Positions 1-10,365 of a stretch of DNA of 64,000 nucleotides are shown piece by piece. Made by a program: the position numbers and the translations under genes. Source of the DNA: Incumbomyces delicatus (Eukaryota > Ascomycota > Eurotiomycetes > Chaetothyriales > Trichomeriaceae); NCBI GenBank assembly GCA_017655985.1, contig JACJVS010000005.1, positions 1,674,001 through 1,738,000 of the forward strand. The letters are read 5' to 3'. Numbering within the stretch: the first letter of the stretch is position 1; each line of letters opens with the position of its first letter. A model generated the notes under the pieces. The model worked only from the letters and a program-made list of their open reading frames with translations, was not told where the DNA came from and made no database searches.

Positions 1-360
1 TGGTTAGTGTGACTTTCATGACTCCTCACCGCGTATTAATGTATCCGGAGGCGCATTCGTTGACTCCTTCTTGGGCAAGAGGAGCTGGTGCGCGACTCGG
101 CCGAAGGATATGCGGCAAGGGCGGATAGCTTCACTGCAAACTTTGCAATGAATGTTGCTTGGTGTGCCCCACGCACGTCGCGTGTGGGCCGGACCGATGC
201 ACGATTGGCCATTGAGCATGGATTCTTCTTGGATTTTAAGCCTATAAGTTGACGTGGAGTGGTTGGACCCCACGTGTGGGTTGAGCAATTAAATGGTGCC
301 TGTGGACACGCCACTTGGCAATTGATTCGGCTGTTAGAAGGCACGGAAGTACGGGTGAGA

Positions 361-1370
361 AGTAAGCCGGGCAAGGTGGCTTTCGCAAAACCGCAAAATC
401 CGAAAACCGGATATTCACATCCACGCAGCTCCCTCAATAATAGGCCAAATCAAGCGGCGATTATATGCAAATGATCCTCTCACTTCGTGCTACTCGTGGA
501 TACCAGTTTTATACGTTCTACATATTTGTACGTAGCTGTGGAAGAGGGTAAAGTTACGCCGAGCAGCTAAATTTTTGTTTACGTAATGTAGTTTATGATA
601 TCTTTTAGCGTCGTAGCCTTTTACAGCCTTATTATTACTTAAAGTTAGGCGCAGCGGTGGCCGGGCCACGCTGCCGCTCTTGCCGTGGACAGGCCATAGC
701 ACGTGCACGTGCCTGGGTCCCCCATGATTTCGTAAACATGGCCTTGCCACGTTTTTAGATAGACAATCAGCATCTTGACTCCACGTTTCCCCCTCATTTG
801 CCAGAGCCCTTACAGTGCGTTTACAGCTATACTTAGACCCGTTCGTCATTTCATAGAACTTAGACATCTAGATACCACAATGAATACCGTTATTTTAATG
901 ATCCCTGATCCCTGTGCCTTCATCTCTAAAGATTATTGACTTTTAGGCTAATATTTAGGGGCTTAGCGCCCCGAAGTTTAGGCGAAAATCAGGCTACGAA
1001 AGGCTACGAAAGGCGGCGATTAACGCATAAACTTTACCCTCTTCACCCTCTTCTACACCTATGTACAGATACTTATAAAAACGCATATCTACGAGTAGCC
1101 CGAAGCGAGAGGATCTAATGTGGATTAAGGTAACGTATTGTTAATTGAGTGGTATCTAGCTGTCTAAGTTCTGTCTGACCGCTAGACGACTAGTTATAGG
1201 CTTTACCGCTTGTCTTAGTTTAGCAAGGGCGAACCTTGCACCTGTCATGATCATTTACATATAATCGCCGCTTGATTTAGCTATTATTGAGGGAGCTGCG
1301 TGGGTGTGAATATCCAGTTTTCATTTTCGCGGTTTTGCGGTTTTGCCCAAAGCGACCTTGCCGGCTTACT
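361..1370. repeat. Foldback / terminal-inverted-repeat element, degenerate
   Basis: Positions 361-476 and 1249-1370 are imperfect reverse complements of about 116-122 bp; both carry GAGGGAGCTGCGTGGGTGTG or its near-identical complement. Inside them a second weaker pair exists: the CTTTACCCTCTTC-type sequence near 1035-1060 mirrors 540-560. The 770-bp interior has no long frame and is AT-rich. This fits a non-autonomous DNA transposon or foldback element. No clear target-site duplication was found, so the ends are approximate. Confidence 0.6.
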
Positions 1371-2090
1371 TTTGCCAGCTCACTCCTAGCTCTTTTTGGT
1401 CACTGCACGAGCAAGCTTTCCTTTGCGTTGCCCTCGTGTGTTGCACACACACCAAACAACGATGACAAGTAACGCTATGGTCAAGCACACATGCTCTACG
1501 TAAATTCATTAGTATCCAGTCGTGAGTTCACTCTTCGTGTAACTTCTTACCAAATGTAAGCTCGATCATCACATCTACTATGTCCATCAATAGCTCTCCC
1601 GCATTGCCTATTACTCGGGTGATGCCACGACAACCAGTAGAGATGAACGAGGAAAAACCTTTCAGTGTTTCTAGGATCCCGCAGAGGAGGTGGTGAATGA
1701 TTGAAGCGAGGCCCATCCTGCTGATTGGCAAATGCTCGACAGCTGGAAGAATTTTGCAGATTTTCATAAACACTCGAAAATTTAACACAACTGCTTGTAA
1801 GACAAGCCCGAGAGATGTATGCGTCAGAGTTCAACAAGCTTGCATTTTAGCAGTGTTCACCGTTTTGTATCGAGCAGAGTGCACGGGCGCTCAGGGATAA
1901 GGCCGTGCGTTCGAGCCGTTCGCATACAGTCGAAATGCAAACACCACCGTGCCGATCAGTTGTTATGCTCGCGGCCCCGGACTAACAGAACAAAACCATA
2001 CGCTCATATTTTAGCTATCAACAGGCCTTGGTAACTGTGCCTTTGTTGCACCTCATAAATTGGATCTATTCGTTGGCCCATTCGATCGTT

Positions 2091-3881
2091 TCAATCAACC
2101 GCCCGTCCATCAATACTCATAACCCTACCACCTTGGTCCACAGCGACCGTTGCTTTCTCCAAACTCTTCTTGACGGGGTTCTTGGCCTCAAAGATTTCGG
2201 CAAGTTGTTCCAGAGTCTTTCCTGCCGTCTCCACAAAGAAAAAGTAGATAATGACCAGTTCGACCACGATCCAGCCGATATAGACGAGGTACAGCTTCCA
2301 CCCAATTGCCTCCATACCAATCGAGATGCCATAAGTGTTTACCATCATGGCGATATTCAAGAAGAGGAAGTTTAGACCGGAACCTTTTGCTCTCGTTCTG
2401 TTCTCCAAACACTCCACTGCGTACAAGGCCTGTAAGCTTGTCCACCCGAAAGCGAAACAGATCCCAAAGAGATAGATGGCCACAATCACCCCGTAGCCCA
2501 GACTGGGATTCTTTTCAGTCTCGGCCGTGAAGGCTGTGAGTAAACAGTAAGATACTAGGCAGCCTGTGAGAGCACCAAGTAACATTTTCCGCCGACCCAA
2601 TTTATCCAGGAATGATGCGCCAATGACAGCTGAAATCATGCTGAATATCGGATTGATTGCAGTCAACAATAGCTGTGTGTTGGTGTTGTGAATGCCAGAC
2701 ATTGCGAACATCTGAGGCATGAAGTAGGAGACGACATTGTTGCCTGATGATCCGTTAGCCCGAAATCCTCGTTCAGAGGGGCTCTCAAAATCAATTCTTG
2801 GGAATACATACCGCTCCATTGACCAAAGAACGCCATGAGAATGACCATTGCCAGTCGATAGCGAGCCGCTCGAGTATTGACAAGCTCGCGAAAGTCCCAC
2901 CACGGGTTGTCGTCGCGGTATAGTTTCATTTGCTTGATGACTTCTTCAACCTGCAATGTTACAATCGGGGCGTTCTCGTCTCCATCACCGTGGTACTTGG
3001 CAAAGATTTTCACGGCCTCCTCTCGACGGTTATGAGCGATCAACCAACGAGGTGATTCGGGGAAAAATAGAATAAAGGCCATGGTTACTGCCGGTAAACC
3101 GCATTGAATGACTGTGGGAGTTCGCCACGCCCATGAATTTGAAAAGTTCTTGTTCGAACCATATGTTGTCCAGCCAGCAAGGATATTACCAACCCACCAG
3201 AAGTTGTTGTACATGCCTGCTTGAAGGCCTCTGTATGAGGGGTGAGCAAGCTCGACAGTATAAGCAGGCGCTGCCGCACTTGCAATGGCGGCTCCAAAGC
3301 CAAGAACGAAACGGCCAGCGATGAATTGGCCTTGAGTGTGCGCTGGTGTTTGAATGACAGTGCCTACGACCACCAACAAGCATCCAATGAATATACACCA
3401 TCGACGACCATACCCATCAGCGAGCAACCCACAAAAGGGGAATGCTGCAATCTGGCCGATGTTGTAGATGATAAAGATGATGCCAGTAGTAGAGCCCTCC
3501 CCGGTCAGACCAAATGTCTTTTGATATTCGTCCATGGCATTGATGGAGCCCATGAGAGAACCGTCAAACCCATTAAGCGTTGAAATCCTGCTTCCGTTAG
3601 TCGTGTAACCCAGCTGATGCTTTCACCGAGCATTGTCAAAACTCACATGTAGCCTGGACCCCAGTGTCAGTCGTGGTCCAAAACAACCAAGTTTGGAGCT
3701 ACTCACCTATTCCAATAACAAACCACAGCCTTAACATGCCAGGTGACACAAGTGAGGGTTTCTTGGCCTCGTTCGCTGCAGCAAGCGCGGCGGCAACAGG
3801 ATTGACCTTAACATCGCGGATCGTACCAACAGACGGTCTCTTCTGCTCTGTTCTCTCAACGTATCCTTTTTCGGATTCCAT
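2091..3881 (-). CDS. lacpA: MFS sugar transporter, lactose permease type
   Basis: Predicted plasma-membrane sugar:H+ symporter of the LAC12/LacpA branch of the MFS sugar-porter family. Exons on the minus strand: 3881-3707, 3653-3647 (only 7 nt), 3587-2812 and 2743-2091, together 1611 nt and 536 aa. The join gives GGYMISTLNGFDGSLMGS around the first membrane helix, as expected for fungal sugar porters. Visible motifs are GRRWCIFIG after helix 2, PESPRWLI before the central loop and LGRRKMLLGAL in the second half; the protein is rich in hydrophobic helices. All introns start GTGAGT or GTATGT and end CAG. It is transcribed away from the GH2 beta-galactosidase gene, the arrangement known for Aspergillus lacpA/bgaD and Kluyveromyces LAC12/LAC4. 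The substrate (lactose or another beta-galactoside) is inferred from this pairing. The exon structure is firm apart from the microexon, which needs cDNA. Confidence 0.85.
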
Positions 3882-3964
3882 TTCGATCGGTGGAAGACTT
3901 CAAAATCGAGGAAGTAGTCAACTATGCAGGAGAAGATCTCCCACAAGACCTACCGGACCTCGAC

Positions 3965-4100
3965 ATTTATACCAAGCTGCGACATGCATCTGCTTCGGGC
4001 TTCTTGCACCGAGCATTTACACCAAGCTGCGACATGCATCTGCTTCGGGCTTCTTGCACCGAGCATTTATACCAAGCCGGGCTTCTTGCACCGAGCATTT
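3965..4100. repeat. 50-bp tandem repeat in the shared promoter
   Basis: Two 50-bp copies, 3971-4020 and 4021-4070, differ only at the last base. A shortened third copy at 4071-4100 lacks the middle of the unit. Each begins ACCAAGCTGCGACATGCATC and contains CTTCGGGCTTCTTGCACC. The array starts about 85 bp upstream of the permease start codon, within the divergent promoter. Confidence 0.85.
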
Positions 4101-4247
4101 CTCGGCAAACGCCTATACCAATTTGCTCACGTTTCGTGATGCAGTTTAGCCCATTCATCTGCTACAGTTTCACCGCACGGCACGGCTGTACGTGCCAATG
4201 TGGACAGAAGAACGGCCGCTGCAAGTCTTAGTGGCGAAGGATCAGCA

Positions 4248-4270
4248 GCGGGGGAATCCTTGACCCGGGG
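4248..4270 (+). promoter_or_regulatory. Paired CreA-like sites in the bidirectional promoter
   Basis: GCGGGG (4248-4253) and CCGGGG (4265-4270) both fit the CreA/Mig1 consensus SYGGRG and lie 11 bp apart, between the divergent permease and beta-galactosidase genes. In Aspergillus, functional CreA control often uses closely spaced sites, and lactose genes are subject to carbon repression. The motif is short, so this is a candidate only. Confidence 0.35.
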
Positions 4271-4994
4271 ATCCCCAAAGCGACACGAAGTATGCTCAGC
4301 CGAGGACGTGCATCGGCATTCAGATCACGACGGAGGAGCATGGTCTCGATAGCCGGAGATGGGAAGGGAACCTGAGGTTCAAGGCGATGTACTTGGTACT
4401 TGGTCAAACCTCGCAAAATTTCGATACGCTTTCGCCTCTGCCCAGTCAAACACATCAACGGGCTCCTTCAGGAAACTCATGTGAAGAATATTACAGAGCT
4501 ATTACCAAACAAGAAGCCTTCCTTCATTGTGGCAGATCCCCAAGATCCGGAGGGGGAAAATGGCTTTCCCGGCAAGGGTAAATGTCGGCTGGAAGTTTCG
4601 TATCTTCTTCTTGGGTTGCCGAGGTTGCATTTTAAGGTGACCCCTTTTTCTTGGCGGCAATGCCACCTAAACCAGGCACCAAACGTCCCAGGTCATAGCT
4701 CCTGAAAATGGGCTACCCGAACCGATCGTAAACGGATTCCATGGTGTGCATTGTCTCCCAGGGTTTGAAGCCCAATTAATCTGCCGCAGAAAACCCCGAT
4801 TTGGCCTTCCCTGAACCATGAATTCTAAAACGCATCATAGATTGTGCTCGTCTTGAGATCAACCTCTTCGTGGCAATTCGAGCTGTGTGAGTACCTAGTC
4901 GTATCCGCAACTTTGAAACTACGTGCAAGTGCAATTAGAATCCCGGCCAGGAGAAAAGAACTTGCTCCCGCCCATCCACCTACCATTGACAAGA

Positions 4995-7900
4995 ATGTCT
5001 GGCTTCTTCCCTGCTTCGATACCGGATTGGTCCAATCGGGATATCATTCATCGTGGAACATTGCCGCCGAGGTCGTACTTCTTCCTATACAACAGTGAAG
5101 AAGATGCTTTGAGAGATCGTCTTGACAAATCGTGCTCTATCAAGTTAAGTGGTATGTGGAAGTTCTTCCACGCAAACAGCCCCTTTGAAACGCCTCCTGA
5201 ATTCCAAAACACCGATCATGACGTGTCGAATTGGGCAGAGATTCAGGTTCCTGGAGTCTGGCAATTGCAGGGCTGGGGCCATCCGCAGTATACCAATGTC
5301 AACTATCCAATCTTCGTGGATCCTCCTAATGTTCCGTTCAATGATAATCAGACAGGCTGTTATGTGAGAAAATTTGTTATGCCTGAGAGCATGGTCGGCC
5401 ATCAAATCAGATTGAGGTTCGAAGGAGTGGATTCGGCGTTTCATGTATGGCTCAACGGTAAGGAGGTAGGCTATTCCCAAGGCTCCCGAAATGCTTCAGA
5501 ATTCGATGTGACACATTTGATTGAAGACGATGAAGAAAACACGCTAGCGGTCAAGGTGTACCAATATTGTGATGGAACCTACCTTGAAGACCAAGACCAA
5601 TGGCGCTTCAGCGGCATCTTCAGGGATGTCTACCTTCATGCATTTCCCAGCAATCACATTAAGGACTTTCATGTCGAACCGACTCTGGACGATGAGTATC
5701 AAGATGCAGAACTCCAGGTACATGTTGATGTTGCTGGCGAGGGTAAACTTGATGTCAAACTACTTGGTACGGACATGAACGTTCTGGTAGAGGCCCCAGA
5801 ATTTGTCAAAGATGGCCGTACGACCTTCACCTACCACATCAAGAACCCGTTGAAATGGAGTGCAGAAGTACCAAATTTATACAGAATAGTTTTGTCATTC
5901 GGTTCAAGAACGATAATTGAAAATGTGGGATTCCGCAGGATCGAGATCAAGAACGGCGTTTATATGATAAACGGCAGGCGCATTGTTTTCCGAGGAGCTA
6001 ACAGACACGAGCACCATCCGCGTCATGGTCGAGCAGTTCCATACGAGTTCTTAAAGCGTGATCTGCTCCTTATGAAGAAACACAACATCAACGCGATCCG
6101 TACATGCCATCAACCCTCAGATCCTCGACTTTGCTCTCTGGCTGATGAAATAGGTCTGTGGGTCATGGACGAGGCGGATCTCGAATGTCATGGTTTTGCG
6201 AGCATTGACGAGATGGCACTCTCCGACAATGACCGGGTCAAGTCGTTTGAAGAGAAGAAGGCGATTATTTCTGGTGGTGCAGCCCGCTTTACGGCTGACG
6301 ATCCTGGTTGGGAAGAACAGTACGTCGACAGAGCCCGACAGCTTGTTGCGCGTGACAAAAATCATCCCAGCGTCGTGATGTGGTCTCTGGGCAACGAAGC
6401 TTTTTATGGCCGTAATTTCCAATCTATGTACGACGAGATTCAGACAATGGACAAATCTCGTCCCATCCACTATGAAGGAGACTTTGAAGCTCAGACCGCC
6501 GACCTCTTCTCTCAGATGTATCCAAAGGTGGCCGACATCATCAAGTTTGCCCATGAACCGAGCTTTACAAAGCCTTTGGTGCTCTGCGAGTTCGCGCATG
6601 CTATGGGCAATGGACCAGGTGCCATCAAGGAGTACATCGACGCCTTCTACAGTTATCCAAGGCTTCAAGGTGGCTGGATTTGGGAGTGGGCAAACCATGG
6701 TCTCATTGCAACAAATGACGACGGGGAAGAATACTACGCGTATGGAGGCGACTTTGGTGACGTACCAAATGATTACAACTTCATCTTAGACGGTGTCTTG
6801 TTCTCTGATCATACTCCTACGCCAGGGCTCGTGGAATACACAAAAGCTATTGAGCCTGTTCAGGTCTCTAGCCTGCTGGACAAGACGTTCACTATCACAA
6901 ATCGATATGATATCCTCACCCTTGATCATCTGAAATGCGAAGCAACCATTGTGGCAGACGGAATGAGGAAGAGTCTGGGCGAGGTAGAACTTCCGCCAAA
7001 CCTAGAACCCCATTCAAGTTCTCAACAAATGCTTCCAGAAGGCATTGACTTAGATTCTATTCAAGGCGAGAGCTTTCTCCAGCTCGATTTTCGGCTTCGA
7101 GATTCCACAAACTGGGGTGAATCTGGTCATCTGGTCTCGTCCTCTCAACTTCAACTGCAGCCGCCACCGTCACTTTATCAGGCACCGTCTTCTGGTGGAA
7201 ACATACGCGTTGCACAGGCCACACCATCGACTCTCGAGATATCCACGACATACACTCAAATCACATTTTCGCTATCTGCGGGCAAAATCACGTCATTTGT
7301 TAAAAGCGGCACAGAAGTCATCTATTCTGGGATGGGGCCAGAGCTCACACTGTTTCGTGCCCTGACTGATAATGACCGTCCTCAAGATGGTCGAGAATGG
7401 AAGGAAAGATTAGTTCACCTAGCAAAGACACATGTCTGCAATGTGCATTGGTCTACGGCCGCTGACTCTTCAATAATTGTGGAGGTGACCACCAAATTGG
7501 CTCCTCCAGTGTTGAACTGGTTTTTACACGTCACGACAAAGTACACTCTCACCGGAGACGGGAGAATTCTGGTCAAGTGCAAAGGTTCACCACGGGGCCT
7601 CAATCTGCCTACCACATTGCCACGAATTGGATTCGAATTTGCAATACCGGCATCATTCGACCAAGTGCGGTGGTTCGGGCGAGGTCCAGGAGAAAGCTAC
7701 AAAGATAAGAAACTGAGTCAGAATTTTGGAAACTGGGAGAAGAAAGTCGGTGAATTATGGACGGATTATGAATTCCCTCAGGAAAGCGCCAACCGCACCG
7801 ACGTGAGATGGGTGACCTTTGAAGGCGGTGCTGGTTCGGGAAGTCTTTCAGATTCCATCGATACCAGGCTCGGAAGTGTTCCCATCATCGCAGACTTACT

Positions 7901-8183
7901 ACCTATAAAGAGAGGTTCACAACATGACGCAGGCAGAAAGTCATGTCTGACTGCAACGTTTGGCGAACAAGATGGATTCAGTTTTCACGCATCGCACTAC
8001 ACCACGAGCGATATCGATAGAAGTACTCATCCTTATGAGCTGCACAAAGAGAAAAAAGACTTTGTTACTGTCCGGCTGGACGCTGACCATCACGGTCTTG
8101 GAACCGGAAGCTGTGGCCCAAAGACCATGGATAAATACGCGTTGAAGACGCAGGACTTTGAATTTGAGTTCATTTTGCAATAA
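4995..8183 (+). CDS. bgaD: Intracellular beta-galactosidase, GH2 (Lac4/BgaD type)
   Basis: Hydrolyses terminal beta-D-galactosides such as lactose in the cytosol; there is no signal peptide. Single exon of 1062 aa, counted from the ATG that gives MSGFFPASIPDW; upstream sequence in the same frame has no better ATG. The layout is that of LacZ/Lac4: N-terminal sugar-binding domain (PGVWQLQGWGHPQYTNVNYP), immunoglobulin-like domain with LEDQDQWRFSGIFRDV, TIM barrel, and a C-terminal small-chain domain ending in KTQDFEFEF. The acid/base Glu is about residue 468 in WSLGNEAFYGRN and the nucleophile Glu about 532 in LCEFAHAMGNGPG. Length matches Kluyveromyces LAC4 (about 1025 aa). It is divergent from the permease. 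Only 5 bp after the stop begins a 15-bp sequence that is duplicated around a repeat insertion, so the native 3' UTR is interrupted. Confidence 0.93.
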   Translation: MSGFFPASIPDWSNRDIIHRGTLPPRSYFFLYNSEEDALRDRLDKSCSIKLSGMWKFFHANSPFETPPEFQNTDHDVSNWAEIQVPGVWQLQGWGHPQYTNVNYPIFVDPPNVPFNDNQTGCYVRKFVMPESMVGHQIRLRFEGVDSAFHVWLNGKEVGYSQGSRNASEFDVTHLIEDDEENTLAVKVYQYCDGTYLEDQDQWRFSGIFRDVYLHAFPSNHIKDFHVEPTLDDEYQDAELQVHVDVAGEGKLDVKLLGTDMNVLVEAPEFVKDGRTTFTYHIKNPLKWSAEVPNLYRIVLSFGSRTIIENVGFRRIEIKNGVYMINGRRIVFRGANRHEHHPRHGRAVPYEFLKRDLLLMKKHNINAIRTCHQPSDPRLCSLADEIGLWVMDEADLECHGFASIDEMALSDNDRVKSFEEKKAIISGGAARFTADDPGWEEQYVDRARQLVARDKNHPSVVMWSLGNEAFYGRNFQSMYDEIQTMDKSRPIHYEGDFEAQTADLFSQMYPKVADIIKFAHEPSFTKPLVLCEFAHAMGNGPGAIKEYIDAFYSYPRLQGGWIWEWANHGLIATNDDGEEYYAYGGDFGDVPNDYNFILDGVLFSDHTPTPGLVEYTKAIEPVQVSSLLDKTFTITNRYDILTLDHLKCEATIVADGMRKSLGEVELPPNLEPHSSSQQMLPEGIDLDSIQGESFLQLDFRLRDSTNWGESGHLVSSSQLQLQPPPSLYQAPSSGGNIRVAQATPSTLEISTTYTQITFSLSAGKITSFVKSGTEVIYSGMGPELTLFRALTDNDRPQDGREWKERLVHLAKTHVCNVHWSTAADSSIIVEVTTKLAPPVLNWFLHVTTKYTLTGDGRILVKCKGSPRGLNLPTTLPRIGFEFAIPASFDQVRWFGRGPGESYKDKKLSQNFGNWEKKVGELWTDYEFPQESANRTDVRWVTFEGGAGSGSLSDSIDTRLGSVPIIADLLPIKRGSQHDAGRKSCLTATFGEQDGFSFHASHYTTSDIDRSTHPYELHKEKKDFVTVRLDADHHGLGTGSCGPKTMDKYALKTQDFEFEFILQ

Positions 8184-8188
8184 GACTC

Positions 8189-9061
8189 AGGTTTTCGCCC
8201 ATGTTGACCTGCACGTCGTTAAACTGCGCCAGCCCCTGGACACGGTGACAACTGTCTACGGCCCACCGTTGTCCGCACTGAGCAACGAGGTCTTCCCTCG
8301 CTTAGCACTAGTGCACTGGGGGTCAACACTGACTGCTAATCGAGACGTGATAGGTGCGAATCCTATGGCCGTTACTCCCATCGACGTACGACGCCTCCGC
8401 GATCGAACTTCTTCTAAGCACTCCCGCGCCTAGGCAGTAACGCAACCTAAACGAGAGTCAGTATAGAAGAGTAAGGAAGGACGAATACAGCGAACCTCTC
8501 GCCGGCGTTAAAGGCTAGCTCGCTCGTACAACAAGAGACGACGAGTTAGAGAACCATATTCTACATCCGCTACGTCCGCTAGAGTGTATTAGCTACGCCT
8601 CGTTCGTTAAAGCGTACGAAGCTACAGTGTACCTCTTACTCGAGAAAGACGGCCACCAGCGTACTATTATCTTATTTAACTATCGCAGAGCTTCAACGCT
8701 CTCCGTCCGCAGAGAGGTATCGTAAAACCTCTACTGGAACCTACGACGTATTAGGAGAATAGTAGCGACTGTATTTACATTTAGATCTTGCTAGCTAGAA
8801 GCAGAGCGCCTTATCGCGTACGAGAGTCTCTACGTTAACTACGTACACACTCCGTACACTAGGCGAGAGGGTCTCTTTAACAGGGATACGGAGCTCTAGA
8901 ACGTACATTCTACATTTAACCAGTCGACTAGCGACGAAAAGCACGGCGATAGCCCTATAGAGGGAGGTAGTATCGCCGGAACAGCACCTACGTGGTCCCC
9001 GATAAGTGCGGCACCGTACAGGCTTAGGAATACCAAACCAAACCAAAGGTTTTCGCCCATG
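8189..9061. mobile_element. Repeat insertion flanked by 15-bp direct repeats (SINE/LINE-like)
   Basis: The perfect 15-mer AGGTTTTCGCCCATG occurs at 8189-8203 and 9047-9061 and brackets about 840 bp. The inserted DNA begins with the dispersed ~50-bp core (8206-8256, minus orientation) and ends in a short ACCAA-type tandem (ACCAAACCAAACCAAA). There is no long reading frame. Duplications of 15 bp plus a short tandem-repeat end are typical of target-primed (LINE/SINE) insertions. The assignment is inferred; no reverse transcriptase is encoded here. Confidence 0.6.
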
Positions 9062-9297
9062 AGAATTTTCCTACAATAAGGTCCATTCCGACTTGAGTCC
9101 TGGCTATTTCTGCTTGTCACTGGCGCTGCATGGTAGGCGATACCGAGACAGCCTCGAAACAGAAATTCTTGTCAGACAGATTTAGAATTGCTGAGGCTCA
9201 AACTGAGATGCCTTCTGGCAAGGAAATACAGATCATATATTCGCTACTATCAAAACTGCATTTGGAACTGCTACGATAACGTATCGGTGCACTATAC

Positions 9298-9630
9298 CTA
9301 AGCGGTTGTTGCGACGACGAGTTTATGGTCACCTTGTGTCGACAACGTCAGGTCGGTCTGGACGATGAGACTTGAGTGAAGGTGATTGTGACAGGCATCA
9401 AGAAACTCGAGGAGAGTTGTCTTGCGGGTCTTCTCCTGCGCCTTTTCCTGCGCCTGCTCTGCTGCTTCGCGTCTGCGTTGTTGCTCTTCACGTCTGCGTT
9501 TCCCCTCTTCACGTGTGCGGTGCTCTTCTTTCCGCGCTTGTTCGGCTTGCTGCTGGGCGTTCTCTGCAGCCACGCGTCTGCATTGCTCCGTAAGAAGTAG
9601 CTTTTTGTAGTCAGGTGACTGTTCAGCCAT
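9298..9630 (-). pseudogene. Truncated repeat-associated coiled-coil protein
   Basis: A 110-aa frame starts MAEQSPDYKKLLL, runs through a Glu/Arg/Gln-rich coiled coil (about residues 15-70) and ends shortly after FLDACHNHLHSSLIVQTD. I recognise this as the N-terminal part of a family common in filamentous ascomycete genomes, in which the segment precedes a much larger protein, often in multicopy loci. Here it stops at residue 110 with no continuation in the same frame, and lies next to a repeat insertion. Best read as a fragment. Function unknown. Confidence 0.5.
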
Positions 9631-9639
9631 GTTATAGTG

Positions 9640-10365
9640 ATTGTAGAATCAGATACCGTTTGTAGTAGGCTAGTTATAGAAGAAAGTATTGTGCAACCTG
9701 CTCACAGGCCTGAGGGTTGTGAGTAATGAATTGGGGCCAGCAACCTGGTTTGGCTTCTGTAGACTTGGCGCAGGCGTAGGGGCGCTTAGTGGTAAACAAC
9801 CCCTTAAGTTCCATGTTTAGGAGAATTGTCCTTTCGAACTAGAAGAGCCGAAGACTACTGTCCTGAGCCACATACGTAGATAGGACAGAATTGCTTGGAT
9901 GCATATTACACTTCTACGTAGAAGGAGAATGTTTCTAGGAGGGAAATTGTCGTAGCAATCTCAGTGGCGCTTGGACATATCTCGGAGAAATCAGGCTTAC
10001 CTGGCAAGGCTTACGCTGTGTATTGATTTGTGCGTGGTAACGGGCGCTACGGGTTAGCGTCCGACCCTGGCGGAAATGCTGCTTGTCCAGGACGAGCACC
10101 GTGAGCAATTGAATATCGAGCTTATCTAGTTCAAGCCATTTCACCCACTTAAAATCTGTTTGTCACGTGCAAAATCTGGATGACTTTCCTGTAAATGGGC
10201 ATAATTTCTCCCGCACTACGGTCCCGGTGGTGTACATGCCTTTTCCGAGAACGGTGATGTCCTTAATGCTTTAAGAGTATAAAACGTCAAAATGTAATTT
10301 TGCCTGGTTCGTTCGCATCATTAGGGCAACCAGCACCATTTTCATAGGAGCCTGCTGCGTTTACA
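9640..10365. other. Intergenic, no gene seen
   Basis: About 0.7 kb between the coiled-coil fragment and the FAD oxidase. No frame with family resemblance. The 150 bp before the oxidase start contain a TATA-like AGTATAAAACG near 10277-10287, about 80 bp upstream of the ATG. Confidence 0.5.

Noticed and set aside
1528..1788. 86-aa minus-strand frame with a hydrophobic middle
   Set aside because: Resembles small hydrophobic fungal proteins only loosely; no start context, no splice support, sits beside a foldback element.
2188..2445. Shadow frames inside the lactose permease
   Set aside because: Out-of-frame readings of a well supported membrane transporter.
8204..9046. RIP (C-to-T) signature in the repeat insertion
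   Set aside because: CG and CA dinucleotides remain frequent by eye; no strong TpA excess, although no index could be computed.
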